Notes: generated from the letters alone by a model not told the origin. 64,000 nt of DNA from Solitalea agri (GCF_023914155.1 NZ_JAMWYS010000035.1:62001-126000), one strand, 5' to 3'. Shown: positions 26,285-36,186, counted from the stretch's first letter. Program-made: numbers and translations.

Positions 26285-26316
26285 AAAACGCCCCGAGAAA
26301 TCGGGGCGTTTTTTAT
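26281..26316 (+). terminator. Terminator of the LD-carboxypeptidase gene
   Basis: A 16-bp perfect stem (26281-26296 with 26301-26316) closed by a GAAA tetraloop, with a core of CGCCCCGA and a T6 run. It overlaps the stop codon at 26282-26284. Confidence 0.92.
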
Positions 26317-26520
26317 GCTTCTAATCGGTCTGATTAATTTGATTATTTCTTATTCTTATTATTGATCGTTAGCCCAGAGGTAGCTAAGTAGATTATTAGC
26401 AGCAGAGGATTTTCTTCATAAGAGCGGATAAAATTTAAAGGATTATTGTATCAGTATGTGTAGATGATCGCAAGTGAATTCTTAAGTGATGGGTAAATGT
26501 TTTTACTAGATGTATATATA

Positions 26521-26560
26521 AGATTTGTCCAAAAGGCTTAATTGCTTTTTGGACAAATCT
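26521..26560 (-). terminator. Hairpin past susD
   Basis: A 16-bp stem with one G-U pair (26521-26536 with 26545-26560) and an 8-nt loop, 10 bp after the susD stop. No U-run follows on the minus strand, so termination may need Rho or the hairpin may protect the mRNA end. The rest of 26317-26520 shows nothing. Confidence 0.6.
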
Positions 26561-26569
26561 TCAAGCATT

Positions 26570-27958
26570 TTATTTATCCCACCAAACGGGAACATAGTTA
26601 TCGCTAACTACGGTTGCATTTGGATTATATAATCGTTCGTCAATTGAGGTAGGATAGCGTAGCGGAATCTGAGGTTTAACACCGTTAGGATTAGGGGTTA
26701 AAGCAGGAATTCCGACTCTTCTGTAATCATCGTAAGGCTCGGTTTGAGTAAACAGGGCAATGTATTTTTGTGTAATGATCTTTTGTAAGCTTATTGTTCC
26801 AGCTGTTTCGCTTGCAAAAGCAGTGACAAATGCTGCAGGAGGAACAGCTCCGGTTACAGCTCTCACAGAGGATGTAACTGCTTCATTATGGGCTGTTGCT
26901 GCTGCTGCTGCATTTCCAAGCCTTAAATTTGCTTCCGCGGCGATGAACTGAGCTTCAGCATAGGTAACTAAAGGTAGTGGCGAGCCATTCGAAGCAATTC
27001 CAGGGCCTGGCGCTGAAGTAGAATTAGTGGTTATATCCGAAGGACTATTTCCTGAATAACCACCAGCATCGTCTTTTGCAGCAAAAAATGGCAACCGGGG
27101 ATCATTATTAGTCACTAAAAGGTTAATAAAAAAATTTCCCATTCTTATATATCCTCTATTGTCCATAAAGGCAGCCCATTGATTATAATTTGAGGGGTTA
27201 TTGTCGTAAAAAACAGCCTTCATGTCATCTAATTCTTTAAGCGAAAGATCTGCTGCGGCTAAGTCTTGTAAAGCTTTTGTTGCACTCCCTGTTGGATCAA
27301 CTTGACTTAACCGATTTGCATATCTCGCCTTAAGTATATAAGCCGAACGAATCCATTTAGCTACATCTCCACCAAAAATAATATCATCAGCGGCCGGAAT
27401 AAACGCATTAGATGTTAACGGTTCCTTTAAGTTTGTAATAGCATTATCTAACAATGTTTGAATATCGGCTATAACCTGTTCTTGTGGTTCAAATTTAGGA
27501 GTAAAGTTTCTTTGTAAACCATTAAAAGCCTCTGAATATGGAACATCACCCCAAAGATCAGTAGCCAAGCCTAAATTCATGGCCATCAAAATTTGTGATA
27601 TTCCTTCATAGTAAGGATTTTCGTTTCCGTATGTCACAATAATTTGATTGGCATTGATCATTGTTCCTGCAAATAAGGTTTGCCAGGAATTTAAAATATC
27701 GTTTTCATTAATATCATAACGAGCATAGTTTTGATATTGTCCATCCACGCCGGCTACGTGTTGAGTGAATAAATTCGTTTGACGAGCCAGATCTCCGGTT
27801 AGGTTGGCAAAAGTACCTACCTCAGTAGAGCTTAATAATAAGCTAGGGGATGAATTTTCCGGATTGTTAGGATTTACTCCGTAGTCATCAAGCTTTGATT
27901 GACAAGATGAAACAGTCAGTATAAATCCTAGTATTATGTAAGTTATAATTCTTTTCAT
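26570..27958 (-). CDS. SusD/RagB-like surface lipoprotein
   Basis: 462 residues. Lipoprotein signal with Cys19 (TVSSC). It is the lid and binding partner of the SusC-like receptor encoded 14 bp upstream; the two form a pedal-bin importer in the outer membrane. The helical repeat scaffold is visible in the N-terminal half, with ADLSLKELDDMKAVFYDNNPSN typical of the SusD_2 branch (PF12771), and a C-terminal DDYRRVGIPAL (about 408-418). No carbohydrate enzyme is nearby, so the cargo may be a peptide or small molecule rather than a glycan. Confidence 0.9.
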   Translation of the reverse strand: MKRIITYIILGFILTVSSCQSKLDDYGVNPNNPENSSPSLLLSSTEVGTFANLTGDLARQTNLFTQHVAGVDGQYQNYARYDINENDILNSWQTLFAGTMINANQIIVTYGNENPYYEGISQILMAMNLGLATDLWGDVPYSEAFNGLQRNFTPKFEPQEQVIADIQTLLDNAITNLKEPLTSNAFIPAADDIIFGGDVAKWIRSAYILKARYANRLSQVDPTGSATKALQDLAAADLSLKELDDMKAVFYDNNPSNYNQWAAFMDNRGYIRMGNFFINLLVTNNDPRLPFFAAKDDAGGYSGNSPSDITTNSTSAPGPGIASNGSPLPLVTYAEAQFIAAEANLRLGNAAAAATAHNEAVTSSVRAVTGAVPPAAFVTAFASETAGTISLQKIITQKYIALFTQTEPYDDYRRVGIPALTPNPNGVKPQIPLRYPTSIDERLYNPNATVVSDNYVPVWWDK

Positions 27959-27972
27959 GGTTATTGTTATAA

Positions 27973-30900
27973 TTAGAATCCAACAGTTAAACCAAAAATA
28001 AATGAGCGGGCACCAGGATTATTAAAGTAGTCAAAGCCATTCAGATTTGATCCAGCACCTGTTAAACTAGTCTCAGGATCTCCACCTTTATAATTTGTAT
28101 CGAGGAATAAGTTTCGGCCGGTTGCTCTAACACTGAGTGAATGGATAAATTTTTCCATCTTTTTAAGTCTAAATGTATAAGAAAGTGAAACCTCTCGAAC
28201 TCTAAACCAGTTTACATCTTCAACAAACTGCTCGGCTGCGCCACCGCCATCTCCCAAGTATTGTGAAAAATAAGTTAAGGCACTTATCTCTGTGGTATTA
28301 GGAGTGGTGCCATCTTCCAATACGCCGGGTATAACATATGTCCGTTCTCGATCTGCTGATTGCTCTGTACGACCTAAACGGTTTAAACGTGCATAAGTAC
28401 CGTTCCAGATAGCTCCTCCATGTCGGATGTCAAACAGAACATTTAAACCAATTCCTTTGAAAGTGAAAGTATTTCTGATACCTCCCATCCAGTCAGGCTG
28501 TGGGTTTCCAATATTGCCGCTTTCAGCTTGTTTTAATGGTACTCCATTGGCTCCAATTATTAAATCACCATTTGTATTTCTTTGCCATTTCGTGCCATAA
28601 AATACACCAATAGGTTCACCTATAATTGCATATGAACCAATATCGGTAAAGGCAGACTCTAATTGAAGTTGCGTAACACCTTCAGCTAACTCTAAAACTT
28701 TGTTTTTATTTGTTGACCAGGTTACTCCAAGATTCCAGTTAAAGTTCTGGCTTTTAACTACATCACCTGCAACTTCGACCTCATAGCCTTGGTTTTCAGC
28801 TTTTCCAGAGTTTACATATTCAGCTGTAAAACCAGAGGATGCTGATAATGGGCGATTTAGGAGGATATCATTTGTGGTTTGATGATAGTAAGTAAATCCA
28901 AGACTAAGTCTGCTTTGGAACATTTTAAGATCGAGTCCAAGTTCATTTGCCGTTACTTTTTCAGGTTGTAGATTTGAGTTACCCAAAACTGTTAAACCAT
29001 CATAGCCAAACCCATTCGCGCTTCCATAAGGAAAACTCAAACCGTTTGTAAAGCCATCGGTATAAATAGGAGGTTTATAATAAGTTTTTGTATTATAAGG
29101 TTCAGGTGAAATACCTGCCTGAGAATATGAATATCTAAACTTACCAAAGCTTATCCAATCGGTAAGGTTAAAGGTTTCGGAAAATAGCCATGCTAACGAA
29201 GCCGATGGATAGAAGAAGTTATTTTTTGATTCGCCAAATGTTGAAGACCATTCATTCCGTCCGGTCAAGGTTAAGAATAACATATCTCTAAATGCGAAAT
29301 CCAACTGTCCAAATAATGCATTTGTATATTTTCTGACTGCAGAAGTTGAAGAGTATTTGGTGGCAGCATTGGACATATCATAAAATCCAGGAACTGATAA
29401 TGTTTGTCCTCTTGAATAAAGACTTCCAAAGTTGCTTGTGCTAATATTGAAACCTGCAGTATAATTCAATTTAATGTCACCGATTAGCGGTCCTCCACCC
29501 GTAAAGATAAGGTCAGAGTAAATGTCACGGTTGGTAATTGTGTTATAGTTTACCTGACCGGTCTGATCTCCTGCATCGTTACCAAATGAAGAAACTGCAT
29601 AAACCTGTCTTCTGTCATCAGAATATGAATCAACTCCAATTTTGTACATTGCATTAAACCATGGTTTTCCGGTATAAGATAAGTACACATTTCCTATAAT
29701 TCGGTTAACACTTGTATTGAATGGGTTCTCATACGCTGTATAAAAAGGATTGTCATACAATGCAAAATAGGTGCGTTGAAAGTTGTTAGAGAATTTATAA
29801 TCACGTATATCAAATGAAGCAGGCGCTCTCAACAAACCAAGCATTACACCTCCGATATTACTACCATTCTGAGATTGAATACCGGTAGTTCTGATATAAT
29901 TTGCTGTTCCTCCAACTTTTAGCCAATCTTTTAAGAAACCATCAGCGGTAATGCGTAAAGAATTACGTTTGAAATCAGTATTTGGAACAATACCACTCTG
30001 ATCTGTTCTGCCAGCTGAAAACCTAAATGTTACTTTGTCGTTTCCTCCGTCAATTGATAAATCGGTAGTACTTGTCCAAGGTTTTTCAAAATAATTATCG
30101 GTGTTATTATAAGAGATTAAGTCAGGTGTGGATGCAATTGCCGGACCCCAACTGCTTGAAGTTCCACCGCTTACATCATCATCAGTATTATAGATATTAT
30201 CTGGCCCTGGATCAGCAGTAATATAATTACCACCTACACCTTGTGCATATTTGCTTTGGAGATTAGGAAGTCTGTTAACTTCTGAATAATCAAAGGTTTG
30301 ACTAAGGGTGATTCCTAATCCAGATCCCTTTTTACCTCTTTTTGTTGTATAAACAATGGCTCCGTTTCCAGCTCTGGCTCCATATAATGCAGCTGCTGCC
30401 GGACCCTTCAGTATTGTTACTGATTCAATATCATCAGGATTAATGTCGATTGCACGGTTGGCGTTATTTACCCCACTTAATGTTTGATTAAATGGATAAT
30501 CTCCGGCAACAGTAGTAGTAGTTGAGTTATCAATTGGAACCCCATCAACAACAATAAGAGGCTGAGTTTCACTCGTAAATGTTGATACACCTCTTAATTG
30601 AATTTTGCTTGATGCTCCAGGCACACCAGCTGCACTTGTTACTTGTACCCCCGCTGCTTTAGCCGCAAGAGATTCTATAACATTTACCTCTCCAGATTGC
30701 TTAAGGTTGTCTCCTTTCAGATCAGTAACAGCATATCCTAAAGCCTTTTTCTCTCGGCTTATGCCCAATGCTGTAACGACAACTTCTCCTAATTGCTTAG
30801 AGTCTTGCTCCATAGCAACGTTAATGACATTGCTTGTTCCTAACGTTATCTCACGAGTAATGTAGCCAACATATTGGAACGCTAGTGTTTTTGCATCATT

Positions 30901-31095
30901 AGGAACTGAAACCGAGTATTTCCCATCCTGATTAGTTTGGGATCCCAAATTGGTGCCTTTTACTTGTACGGTAACCCCGGGAATGGGCTGGCCGTCTAAT
31001 TTGTCGGTAACCGTACCAGTAATGGTGCGGTTTTGCGCCACGCTAACTAAAGAGAACATCACTAGCCAGGCGACTAATAGTAAACATTTCTTCAT
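27973..31095 (-). CDS. SusC/RagA-like TonB-linked outer membrane receptor
   Basis: 1040 residues, normal SusC size. Signal peptide (cut SVAQ), carboxypeptidase-like domain with TVQVKGTNLGSQTNQDGKYS (about 44-63), TonB box near QLGEVVVTALG, plug with the SusC signature (AALYGARAGNGAIVYTTKRG, about 235-254), and a long barrel ending in FIFGLTVGF. It works with the SusD-like lipoprotein that follows 14 bp later. No regulator (ECF/anti-sigma or hybrid kinase) or degradative enzyme is adjacent, so this is a stand-alone pair. The 222 bp before it (31096-31317) show no clear promoter. Confidence 0.92.
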   Translation of the reverse strand: MKKCLLLVAWLVMFSLVSVAQNRTITGTVTDKLDGQPIPGVTVQVKGTNLGSQTNQDGKYSVSVPNDAKTLAFQYVGYITREITLGTSNVINVAMEQDSKQLGEVVVTALGISREKKALGYAVTDLKGDNLKQSGEVNVIESLAAKAAGVQVTSAAGVPGASSKIQLRGVSTFTSETQPLIVVDGVPIDNSTTTTVAGDYPFNQTLSGVNNANRAIDINPDDIESVTILKGPAAAALYGARAGNGAIVYTTKRGKKGSGLGITLSQTFDYSEVNRLPNLQSKYAQGVGGNYITADPGPDNIYNTDDDVSGGTSSSWGPAIASTPDLISYNNTDNYFEKPWTSTTDLSIDGGNDKVTFRFSAGRTDQSGIVPNTDFKRNSLRITADGFLKDWLKVGGTANYIRTTGIQSQNGSNIGGVMLGLLRAPASFDIRDYKFSNNFQRTYFALYDNPFYTAYENPFNTSVNRIIGNVYLSYTGKPWFNAMYKIGVDSYSDDRRQVYAVSSFGNDAGDQTGQVNYNTITNRDIYSDLIFTGGGPLIGDIKLNYTAGFNISTSNFGSLYSRGQTLSVPGFYDMSNAATKYSSTSAVRKYTNALFGQLDFAFRDMLFLTLTGRNEWSSTFGESKNNFFYPSASLAWLFSETFNLTDWISFGKFRYSYSQAGISPEPYNTKTYYKPPIYTDGFTNGLSFPYGSANGFGYDGLTVLGNSNLQPEKVTANELGLDLKMFQSRLSLGFTYYHQTTNDILLNRPLSASSGFTAEYVNSGKAENQGYEVEVAGDVVKSQNFNWNLGVTWSTNKNKVLELAEGVTQLQLESAFTDIGSYAIIGEPIGVFYGTKWQRNTNGDLIIGANGVPLKQAESGNIGNPQPDWMGGIRNTFTFKGIGLNVLFDIRHGGAIWNGTYARLNRLGRTEQSADRERTYVIPGVLEDGTTPNTTEISALTYFSQYLGDGGGAAEQFVEDVNWFRVREVSLSYTFRLKKMEKFIHSLSVRATGRNLFLDTNYKGGDPETSLTGAGSNLNGFDYFNNPGARSFIFGLTVGF

Positions 31096-31317
31096 AAGAG
31101 TAAAATTTAGATGACTGATTCACTCCAATTTAATAAAAAAAAATGGTTTAACTATCCAAATATTTACACTTAGCTATTTGATAAAGGCTTTTGTAACAAG
31201 GATTTACCTATTTAGTTACAAAACCTACTTAAAAAATCAATAAACAGCCTTAGGATTAGAGAGGGTCAATTATGTAACTTTTTCGAAACGGAAATTGCCT
31301 TTAGGTGAGTCTTTCGA

Positions 31318-31590
31318 TTATTTAATAATGAATGCATTAACAGTGTAATTATCAAAATCAATTGCAGTTGATCCATTTACATCTAGAATTGTTTCCAATT
31401 TAATTTCCAGGCCATTATCCATTCTTAAAAAATCCTTATTATTTTTTTGAAAGAAATCAGTAATTATTCCCAAAGTGTGTTTCTGTCGGTTATCTTCCTC
31501 TGCATAGATAATAGAACATGGAGTTTTATTAGCAGCAAAAGTTTCTAACTTACCTGAGAACAAGCTGTTCAATAACTTATATCGTCCCAT
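31318..31590 (-). CDS. Small protein co-transcribed with EF-G paralog, Rof-like fold possible
   Basis: 90 residues, no signal peptide. The core CSIIYAEEDNRQKHTLGIITDFF then DFLRMDNGLEIKLETILDVNG reads as a small beta barrel (Sm/Rof-like), a plan shared with Rho-binding antiterminators of the Rof type; the likeness is in strand pattern and the DNGLEIKL-ILDVNG end, not proven homology. It starts 8 bp after the EF-G paralog stop, so the two are one transcript. A role in RNA or translation control would fit the neighbour, but that is inference. Confidence 0.6.
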   Translation of the reverse strand: MGRYKLLNSLFSGKLETFAANKTPCSIIYAEEDNRQKHTLGIITDFFQKNNKDFLRMDNGLEIKLETILDVNGSTAIDFDNYTVNAFIIK

Positions 31591-31598
31591 TGGAATAA

Positions 31599-33734
31599 TT
31601 AATGACTCTCAGTTGCCAGTTCTTTCTGATGCTCCTCGGTTAGTTTTCTTTGTAATTCGCCGGGAACCGGGGCATACTCAGCAAAGGAGATAGTTACCTT
31701 GGCTCGTCCCTGGCTTATATTGCGTAAAACAGAAAAGTATTTATCAAGTTCAGCTAAGGGAGTTCGTGATTTGATTGCCTGAAAGTTACTTCTGTTGTCC
31801 ATGCCAGTAATAATACTTCTACGGCTTTGAAGTTCCGTCATCACATCGCCCATCATTTCATCAGGAACAATGGTTTCCACATCATATACTGGCTCGAGCA
31901 ATTGGGGTTCGGCCTGATGGAAAGCTTCTTTAAAGGCCATCATCCCGGCAATCTTAAAAGAAATATCATTGCTGTCGACGGGATGCATTTTGCCGTCGTA
32001 AACACTTACCCGGATGTCACGGACATAAGAGCCAGTAAGTGGTCCTTCCTGCATTTTTTCCATTACGCCTTTTAAAATCGATGGAATGAAGCGCGCATCA
32101 ATCACTCCGCCTACAATACAGTTGTTAAAGACCAGTTTGCCTCCCCAGGCAAGCTCGTGGGTTTCTGTATCTCTCACCGGAAAATCTTTTAAGGGAGCCA
32201 TTCCTTCAAAATAAGGCTCTATTTTCATAAACACTTCACCAAATTGTCCGGCACCGCCTGATTGTTTTTTGTGTCGATAGGATGAATTAGCGGCTTTTTG
32301 TATGGTTTCGCGATAAGGAATACGTGCCTTAATAAACTCAACCTGCATTTTATAAATATTTTCCAAACGCCATTTGGTTAATGCAAGATGCAGTTCTCCC
32401 TGACCGTGAAGAATAACCTGCTTGAGCTCCCGGTTATATTCGATCTCAATGGTCGGATCTTCCATGTGTATTTCGGCTAAAACCTCGCTCAGTTTTTCAT
32501 CATCTTGTTTGTTTTTGGCAATAATGGCCACCCGAACCTTGGGATTGGGAAACTTGATTGGAGCAATAGAACCAGAAGCTCCTTTTCCATTTAAAGTATG
32601 GTTGGTATAAGTATTTTTGAGCTTAAGGGTACAGCCAATATCACCGACCTTTAATTTATCAACGGCATTTCGATTTTTGCCGTCAGCAATAAATAGCTGA
32701 TTAAGTCGCTCAACGGTATTTGTTTTCTCATTGCTAAGCTCTTGCCCAACAGAGACTTCTCCTGAAATCACTTTGAAAAATGTTAATTTACCTAAATGGG
32801 GCTCAACCAGGGTTTTGAAAATGAACAAACGGGTAGGGCCTTTTGGGTCGAATGGAATTTCCTGTCCATTTTCTGATAACTCAGCTGGCATATTTATGGC
32901 ACAAGGAGCAACGTTATCAATAAAGCCCATTAAACGCCCACTTCCCATATCTTTCTTTGCAGCAAGGCAGAAAACCGGAAAGACCTGATGTTTCATCATC
33001 CCAATTTTTAAACCCTCTCTCAGTTCATCTTCATCTAAATTGCCTTTCTCAAAGTAAAGCTCCATCAAACGTTCATCATTTTCGGCTGCTTTTTCAACTA
33101 ATTCATTGTGAAGTTGGTCGGCAAGTTCTTTTTCTGAATCTGGAATAGGTAATTTTTCCGGTTTTCCACCCTCGGCCGGAAATTTATACATGGTCATTTT
33201 CAGAAGATCAATAATGCAGTTAAAACTAAGTCCACTATTTACCGGATATTGCATGACAGTAACAGCAGGGCCAAAGAATTTTTTAGCTTCTTCTATGGTT
33301 TGATTAAAATTAGCTTTGTCGGAATCGAGTTGGTTTACGGCTAATATCGTTGGTTTTTGATATCGATCGATATAGTCCCACAGCAGTTCAGTCCCAACCT
33401 CAACACCATATTGGGCATTTAATAGCATAACGGCAGTATCGCAAACTCTTATGGATGATACCACTTCACCAATAAAATCATCAAGACCCGGGGTATCAAT
33501 TATATTAATCTTATAGTCGCGCCATTCAGTATGTAAGGAGGTTGCGTAAACAGAGTTGCCTCGTTCGTGTTCAATTTCATGGTAGTCAGAAACGGTGCTT
33601 TTATCTTCGACCGTACCACGTCGGTTTATTATTCCGGCTTCAAATAACATTGTTTCGGCAAGTGTAGTCTTGCCGCTTTTCGCAGAGCCAACCAGCACTA
33701 CATTTTTAATGTGTTTTTCATCATAAGTTTTCAT
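31599..33734 (-). CDS. EF-G paralog with altered GTPase motifs
   Basis: 711 residues with all five EF-G domains. The P-loop is intact (GSAKSGKT, 16-23). Three other G motifs differ from housekeeping EF-G: switch I RGITIT is RGNSVY (59-64), switch II PGH is PGL (82-84), so the catalytic His is Leu, and NKMD is NQLD (134-137). The domain IV signature HKKQSGGAGQFGEV is kept, so ribosome binding is likely. Bacteroides EF-G2, reported to work without GTPase activity during starvation, is the obvious comparison. The housekeeping fusA, which sits in the str operon, is not here. Confidence 0.88.
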   Translation of the reverse strand: MKTYDEKHIKNVVLVGSAKSGKTTLAETMLFEAGIINRRGTVEDKSTVSDYHEIEHERGNSVYATSLHTEWRDYKINIIDTPGLDDFIGEVVSSIRVCDTAVMLLNAQYGVEVGTELLWDYIDRYQKPTILAVNQLDSDKANFNQTIEEAKKFFGPAVTVMQYPVNSGLSFNCIIDLLKMTMYKFPAEGGKPEKLPIPDSEKELADQLHNELVEKAAENDERLMELYFEKGNLDEDELREGLKIGMMKHQVFPVFCLAAKKDMGSGRLMGFIDNVAPCAINMPAELSENGQEIPFDPKGPTRLFIFKTLVEPHLGKLTFFKVISGEVSVGQELSNEKTNTVERLNQLFIADGKNRNAVDKLKVGDIGCTLKLKNTYTNHTLNGKGASGSIAPIKFPNPKVRVAIIAKNKQDDEKLSEVLAEIHMEDPTIEIEYNRELKQVILHGQGELHLALTKWRLENIYKMQVEFIKARIPYRETIQKAANSSYRHKKQSGGAGQFGEVFMKIEPYFEGMAPLKDFPVRDTETHELAWGGKLVFNNCIVGGVIDARFIPSILKGVMEKMQEGPLTGSYVRDIRVSVYDGKMHPVDSNDISFKIAGMMAFKEAFHQAEPQLLEPVYDVETIVPDEMMGDVMTELQSRRSIITGMDNRSNFQAIKSRTPLAELDKYFSVLRNISQGRAKVTISFAEYAPVPGELQRKLTEEHQKELATESH

Positions 33735-34063
33735 AAAGTTTCATTTTTGGGTGGGTAAAAAGGCTTTATAAAATTTAACAGAAATGAACCGGAGATAATG
33801 AGTTGAATGGGTTGATTTGCTGTAAATCAGAATATTAATATAATTTTAATTTTTGATTAATGAAAACACTTGATGCGTCAATTTGTGGGAGTTAAGAAAT
33901 GTATTAATCAAAGAGCGTTTATCTTACCCAAGGTTACTTATAAAAACAAACTTTAATACAGTTTAATCACTTTTATTCTTAGGAATTTAATTTTAACCAA
34001 GAGTAATTATTCTGAAAATTGTTAATTTCCCCTCGTTAAATTAAAATCAAACCTTAAAAGCAA
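33735..34063. other. Intergenic region, divergent, no gene
   Basis: 329 bp between the EF-G paralog and a plus-strand lipoprotein gene. AT-rich. It must hold two divergent promoters, but I see no exact TAnnTTTG with a -33 element on either strand and no strong hairpin. Confidence 0.5.
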
Positions 34064-34633
34064 ATGAAAACAACTAGCACCCTAATGCTGAAGTTAAAAA
34101 CCTTTGGAATTCTGTCCATCGCTCTATTAGCGGCATCATGTTCGAATGAACTTAAATTTGTTAAAGTAAAAAGCAATGAGCCTGTTTATGTGAGAAACAC
34201 TGAATCGGATAAAAATGAGGAAGTAAGTGTTGAAAAACAAGAACAGGAAATCGTAAATACACCAGTTGCGGTTTCTTATACTGCACCTGATGGATCGGCT
34301 CAGGCATCTGAGAGTTTAACCGGACAACAAACTAGCTCAACTCGTCAATTGGTTCGTGAAGAAATGAGTAAGAATGCTGCTTTCAGAAAATTGTCTGCTA
34401 CTCAACAAGAAAAAGTTGAGAAACTAATTGCTAAACGGGTAGATAAAGTGGTAGCTAAAAAGAAAGCTTCACCAGCTCCTGCTCCAAGTGTTGAGTTCAG
34501 CCGAATTATGCTTATTGGTTTGATTATTTTGCTAGCAGGTATTATATTAGGTGCTATAGTAGGGGGATTAGGTTGGTTGGCCTTTGTGGTGGGTTTGGGT
34601 CTAATCGTTTACGGATTGATCATTCAGTTATAA
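34064..34633 (+). CDS. Hypothetical lipoprotein with C-terminal membrane helices
   Basis: 189 residues of unknown family. The lipobox ends in AASC with Cys26. A charged, probably helical middle (about 95-135, KNAAFRKLSATQQEKVEKLIAKR) is followed by a Pro/Ala linker and two adjacent transmembrane helices (about 147-168 and 171-188) joined by GGLGW. A lipid anchor at one end and membrane helices at the other is odd but recurrent in Bacteroidota. Single gene, with its own terminator. Function unknown. Confidence 0.7.
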   Translation: MKTTSTLMLKLKTFGILSIALLAASCSNELKFVKVKSNEPVYVRNTESDKNEEVSVEKQEQEIVNTPVAVSYTAPDGSAQASESLTGQQTSSTRQLVREEMSKNAAFRKLSATQQEKVEKLIAKRVDKVVAKKKASPAPAPSVEFSRIMLIGLIILLAGIILGAIVGGLGWLAFVVGLGLIVYGLIIQL

Positions 34634-34654
34634 TAAATAAGATATCTTTTAATG

Positions 34655-34693
34655 AAAAAGGACCTTGCCGATTAAACTGGCAAGGTCCTTTTT
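34655..34693. terminator. Bidirectional terminator, end of arginine cluster
   Basis: A 15-bp perfect stem (34655-34669 with 34679-34693) with a 9-nt loop, A-run before and T-run after. It sits between the convergent lipoprotein gene and argH, the last gene of the arginine cluster. Confidence 0.9.
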
Positions 34694-34709
34694 TTATATA
34701 ACGAATATT

Positions 34710-36041
34710 TTATTTTATTAATGATTTAATAGCAGTATCCACTTTTTCGAAATCAAAGCCTTTTATAACTTTTTCCATTTCAGCTTTAATTCTATCGGTA
34801 CAAAGGTTGCCAATGCTTCCCTCATGAGTATGATGGATATTCTCCGGAACTTCAAAGTTGCCATCTTCTATTGCCAAACCCACGTTTTTGTATGCTTCGC
34901 GAAAAGGAACACCTTCCAGTACCTGGTTATTCACTACTTCAACGCTGAAAATGTACTTATACTTTTCATCTTGGGTAATACCGTCTTTACAGGTAATGTG
35001 CTGCAACATGTAATTACAGATTTGCAAGCAATCTGTTAATTCTTCGAAGGCAGGAATAATCAGTGCCTTGGTGATCTGCATATCGCGGAAATAGCCAGAT
35101 GGTAAGTTGTTGGTAAGCAAGGTAAGGTCGTTAGGTAAACCCTGTAGCTTATTGCATTTAGCCCGTATTAATTCAAAAACATCCGGATTCTTTTTATGCG
35201 GCATAATGCTCGATCCGGTTGTTAAATGATCAGGGAAGCTGATAAAGCCAAAGTTTTGACTGATATATAAGCAAACATCATAGGCGAATTTTGACAAAGT
35301 AGCGGCTACTGAAGCTAATGCCATTGCAACAATCTTTTCAGATTTGCCGCGCGTCATTTGAGCATACACCACATTGTGGTTCAATGCACCAAAGCCGAGT
35401 AGTTCAGTCGTCATACTTCGGTTTAATGGGAAAGATGAGCCATAACCTGCAGCTGATCCTAATGGATTTTTATTCGCCACTTTATAGGCCGCTAGCAATA
35501 ACTCCATATCATCCACTAATGATTCGGCATAAGCCCCAAACCACAAGCCAAACGATGATGGCATGGCAATCTGAAGGTGGGTATAACCAGGGATCAATTT
35601 TTCTTTATGCTCTTCACTTAGCTTTTGAAGTGTTCCGAAAAGCTGTTCCACCAGCAATACGATTTGTTTTAACTCATTACGGAGGTATTGCTTAATATCA
35701 ACCAAAACCTGATCGTTGCGAGATCGGCCACTATGAATTTTCTTTCCGGCTTCACCAATTCGTTGTGTTAACAGGTATTCAACCTGAGAGTGAACATCTT
35801 CCACGCCGTCTTCAATTTTAAACTCACCGCGCTCAATCTCCCCATAAATCTTAACGAGTTCTTTTTTTAAAGTTGAAAGATCATCGTTGCTCAAAAGTCC
35901 GATGCTTTCGAGCATCGTGATATGGGCAATTGATCCCAGCACATCAAAAGGTGCCAGGTACATATCCAGTTCGCGGTCGTTGCCTACGGTAAATTGTTCT
36001 ACTTCTTTTTGTACGTTGGTGTTTTTAGCCCAGAGTTTCAT
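34710..36041 (-). CDS. argH: Argininosuccinate lyase
   Basis: 443 residues from the ATG at 36041 (MKLWAKN, the family start; an in-frame ATG at 36086 only adds translated spacer repeat). Splits argininosuccinate into arginine and fumarate, the last step. The fumarase/aspartase superfamily signature GSSIMPHKKNPDVFELIRAK is intact (catalytic Ser in the SSIMPHKKNP loop), as is DVHSQVE (about 87-93). Last gene of the arginine cluster, followed by a strong terminator. The 145-bp gap to the methyltransferase gene holds an inverted repeat. Confidence 0.96.
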   Translation of the reverse strand: MKLWAKNTNVQKEVEQFTVGNDRELDMYLAPFDVLGSIAHITMLESIGLLSNDDLSTLKKELVKIYGEIERGEFKIEDGVEDVHSQVEYLLTQRIGEAGKKIHSGRSRNDQVLVDIKQYLRNELKQIVLLVEQLFGTLQKLSEEHKEKLIPGYTHLQIAMPSSFGLWFGAYAESLVDDMELLLAAYKVANKNPLGSAAGYGSSFPLNRSMTTELLGFGALNHNVVYAQMTRGKSEKIVAMALASVAATLSKFAYDVCLYISQNFGFISFPDHLTTGSSIMPHKKNPDVFELIRAKCNKLQGLPNDLTLLTNNLPSGYFRDMQITKALIIPAFEELTDCLQICNYMLQHITCKDGITQDEKYKYIFSVEVVNNQVLEGVPFREAYKNVGLAIEDGNFEVPENIHHTHEGSIGNLCTDRIKAEMEKVIKGFDFEKVDTAIKSLIK

Positions 36042-36067
36042 TTTTAGTATTGAGATATGCGATGTGC

Positions 36068-36186
36068 GATGTGAGATTTGGGACAAAATTCTCGCCTCTA
36101 CATGCTCATAGCGAATAATTGTTAATATTTGAAAAGATGGAAAATGCGATGGATATTCTCAAATCTAAAATCCCACTTCTCACATC
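36068..36186. repeat. Spacer inverted repeat, argH/methyltransferase
   Basis: Arms GATGTGAGATTTGGGA (36068-36083) and TCCCACTTCTCACATC (36171-36186) pair at 14 of 16 positions across an 87-nt loop; the right arm ends at the methyltransferase stop. The left arm continues into a low-complexity run of GATRTG[CA]GAT words. Confidence 0.7.
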
